Source of the DNA: Actinomycetes bacterium
Lineage (GTDB): Bacteria > Actinomycetota > Thermoleophilia > RBG-16-64-13
Assembly: GCA_021815245.1 (NCBI GenBank)
Contig: JAKAHF010000148.1
Coordinates: 1 to 6,399, forward strand
Direction of reading: 5' to 3'
Length of the DNA: 6,399 bases
Shown piece after piece: positions 6,210 to 6,399 of this stretch. Numbering within the stretch: the stretch's first letter is position 1; every line of letters starts with the position of its first letter. The notes beneath the pieces were generated by a model that saw only the letters and a program-made list of their open reading frames with translations, was not told the DNA's origin and did no database searches. The position numbers and the translations under genes are program-made.

Positions 6210-6239
6210 ATTCTAGTAAGCTGTCGGGCGTGGACGCAA
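6210..6239 (-). promoter_or_regulatory. Candidate promoter for the deaminase gene
   Basis: On the minus strand TAGAAT (6215-6210) is a good -10 and TTGCGT (6239-6234) a partial -35, spaced 18 bp. A start near 6203 would give a leader of about 34 bases containing the GAGGAG ribosome site. The -35 overlaps the first codons of the divergent YbaN-like gene. Inferred from hexamer match only. Confidence 0.4.
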
Positions 6240-6399
6240 CACCCCCCAACCGTGACTCCGCCGGAGGACGCCTTCTGCGCGTCGTGCTCTTTGTCGCCGG
6301 GGCGCTCTCGCTGCTGATCGGTCTCGTGGGTATCATCGTGCCCCTATTGCCCACTACCCCCTTCGTGATACTCGCCGCCTTCTGCTTCGCGCGCAGCTC
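6230..6399 (+). CDS. DUF454/YbaN-family inner-membrane protein, N-terminal part (cut by window edge)
   Basis: The first 56 complete codons show a polar N-terminus of about 18 residues, a hydrophobic helix (about 19-39) and the family signature VPLLPTTPFVILAAFCFARS, which closely matches the LPTTPF..LAA.CFARSS block of E. coli YbaN and other DUF454 proteins. These are small membrane proteins of unknown function, usually about 120-150 residues; here the rest lies beyond the window. The start is uncertain. The GTG at 6230 has no Shine-Dalgarno. In-frame GTG, GTG and TTG codons at 6191, 6194 and 6197 follow a purine-rich AGGGGG (6184-6189) and could be used instead, adding 11-13 residues. The family call rests on the signature block and is much firmer than the start. 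Confidence 0.85.
   Translation, partial: MDATPPNRDSAGGRLLRVVLFVAGALSLLIGLVGIIVPLLPTTPFVILAAFCFARS

Overview
The window is a GC-rich, gene-dense bacterial chromosomal segment with seven protein-coding genes, two of them cut by the window edges. It shows no RNA genes, insertion sequences or CRISPR arrays. High GC, GTG starts, short intergenic gaps and one or two genes whose promoters seem to sit almost on the start codon fit an actinobacterial-type genome. The partial TypA would be compatible with that, but no lineage marker settles it, so the taxonomic guess is weak.

Layout from left to right. Positions 1-260 (minus) hold the N-terminal 86 residues of the translational GTPase TypA/BipA. Its own promoter-like region (261-373) contains a perfect TATAAT inside a striking 10-bp inverted repeat. 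Positions 374-3828 (minus) form what looks like a three-gene operon read right to left: an IclR-type regulator (3028-3828), a 14-helix DHA2-type MFS exporter (1523-2959) and a class I/II PLP aminotransferase (374-1504). Only 18 nt separate the last two. Divergent from the regulator, on the plus strand, is a second, distantly related PLP aminotransferase (3939-5246). The 110-bp divergent region carries promoter-like hexamers for both directions and two palindromes suited to an IclR dimer. Converging on that gene is a two-domain deaminase (5276-6169, minus), with a cysteine-containing N-terminal domain fused to a TadA/guanine-deaminase-like zinc domain. A hairpin lies in the 29-bp gap between them. 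At the right edge, divergent from the deaminase, is the 5' part of a DUF454/YbaN-family inner-membrane protein.

The functional core is 374-5246: one local regulator, one efflux-type transporter and two unrelated-looking aminotransferases. The simplest reading is a regulated module that interconverts an amino acid (or amino-acid-like compound) with its keto acid and exports a substrate or product. The substrate cannot be read from the sequence. The TypA and YbaN genes look like unrelated housekeeping neighbours, and the deaminase may or may not belong to the module.
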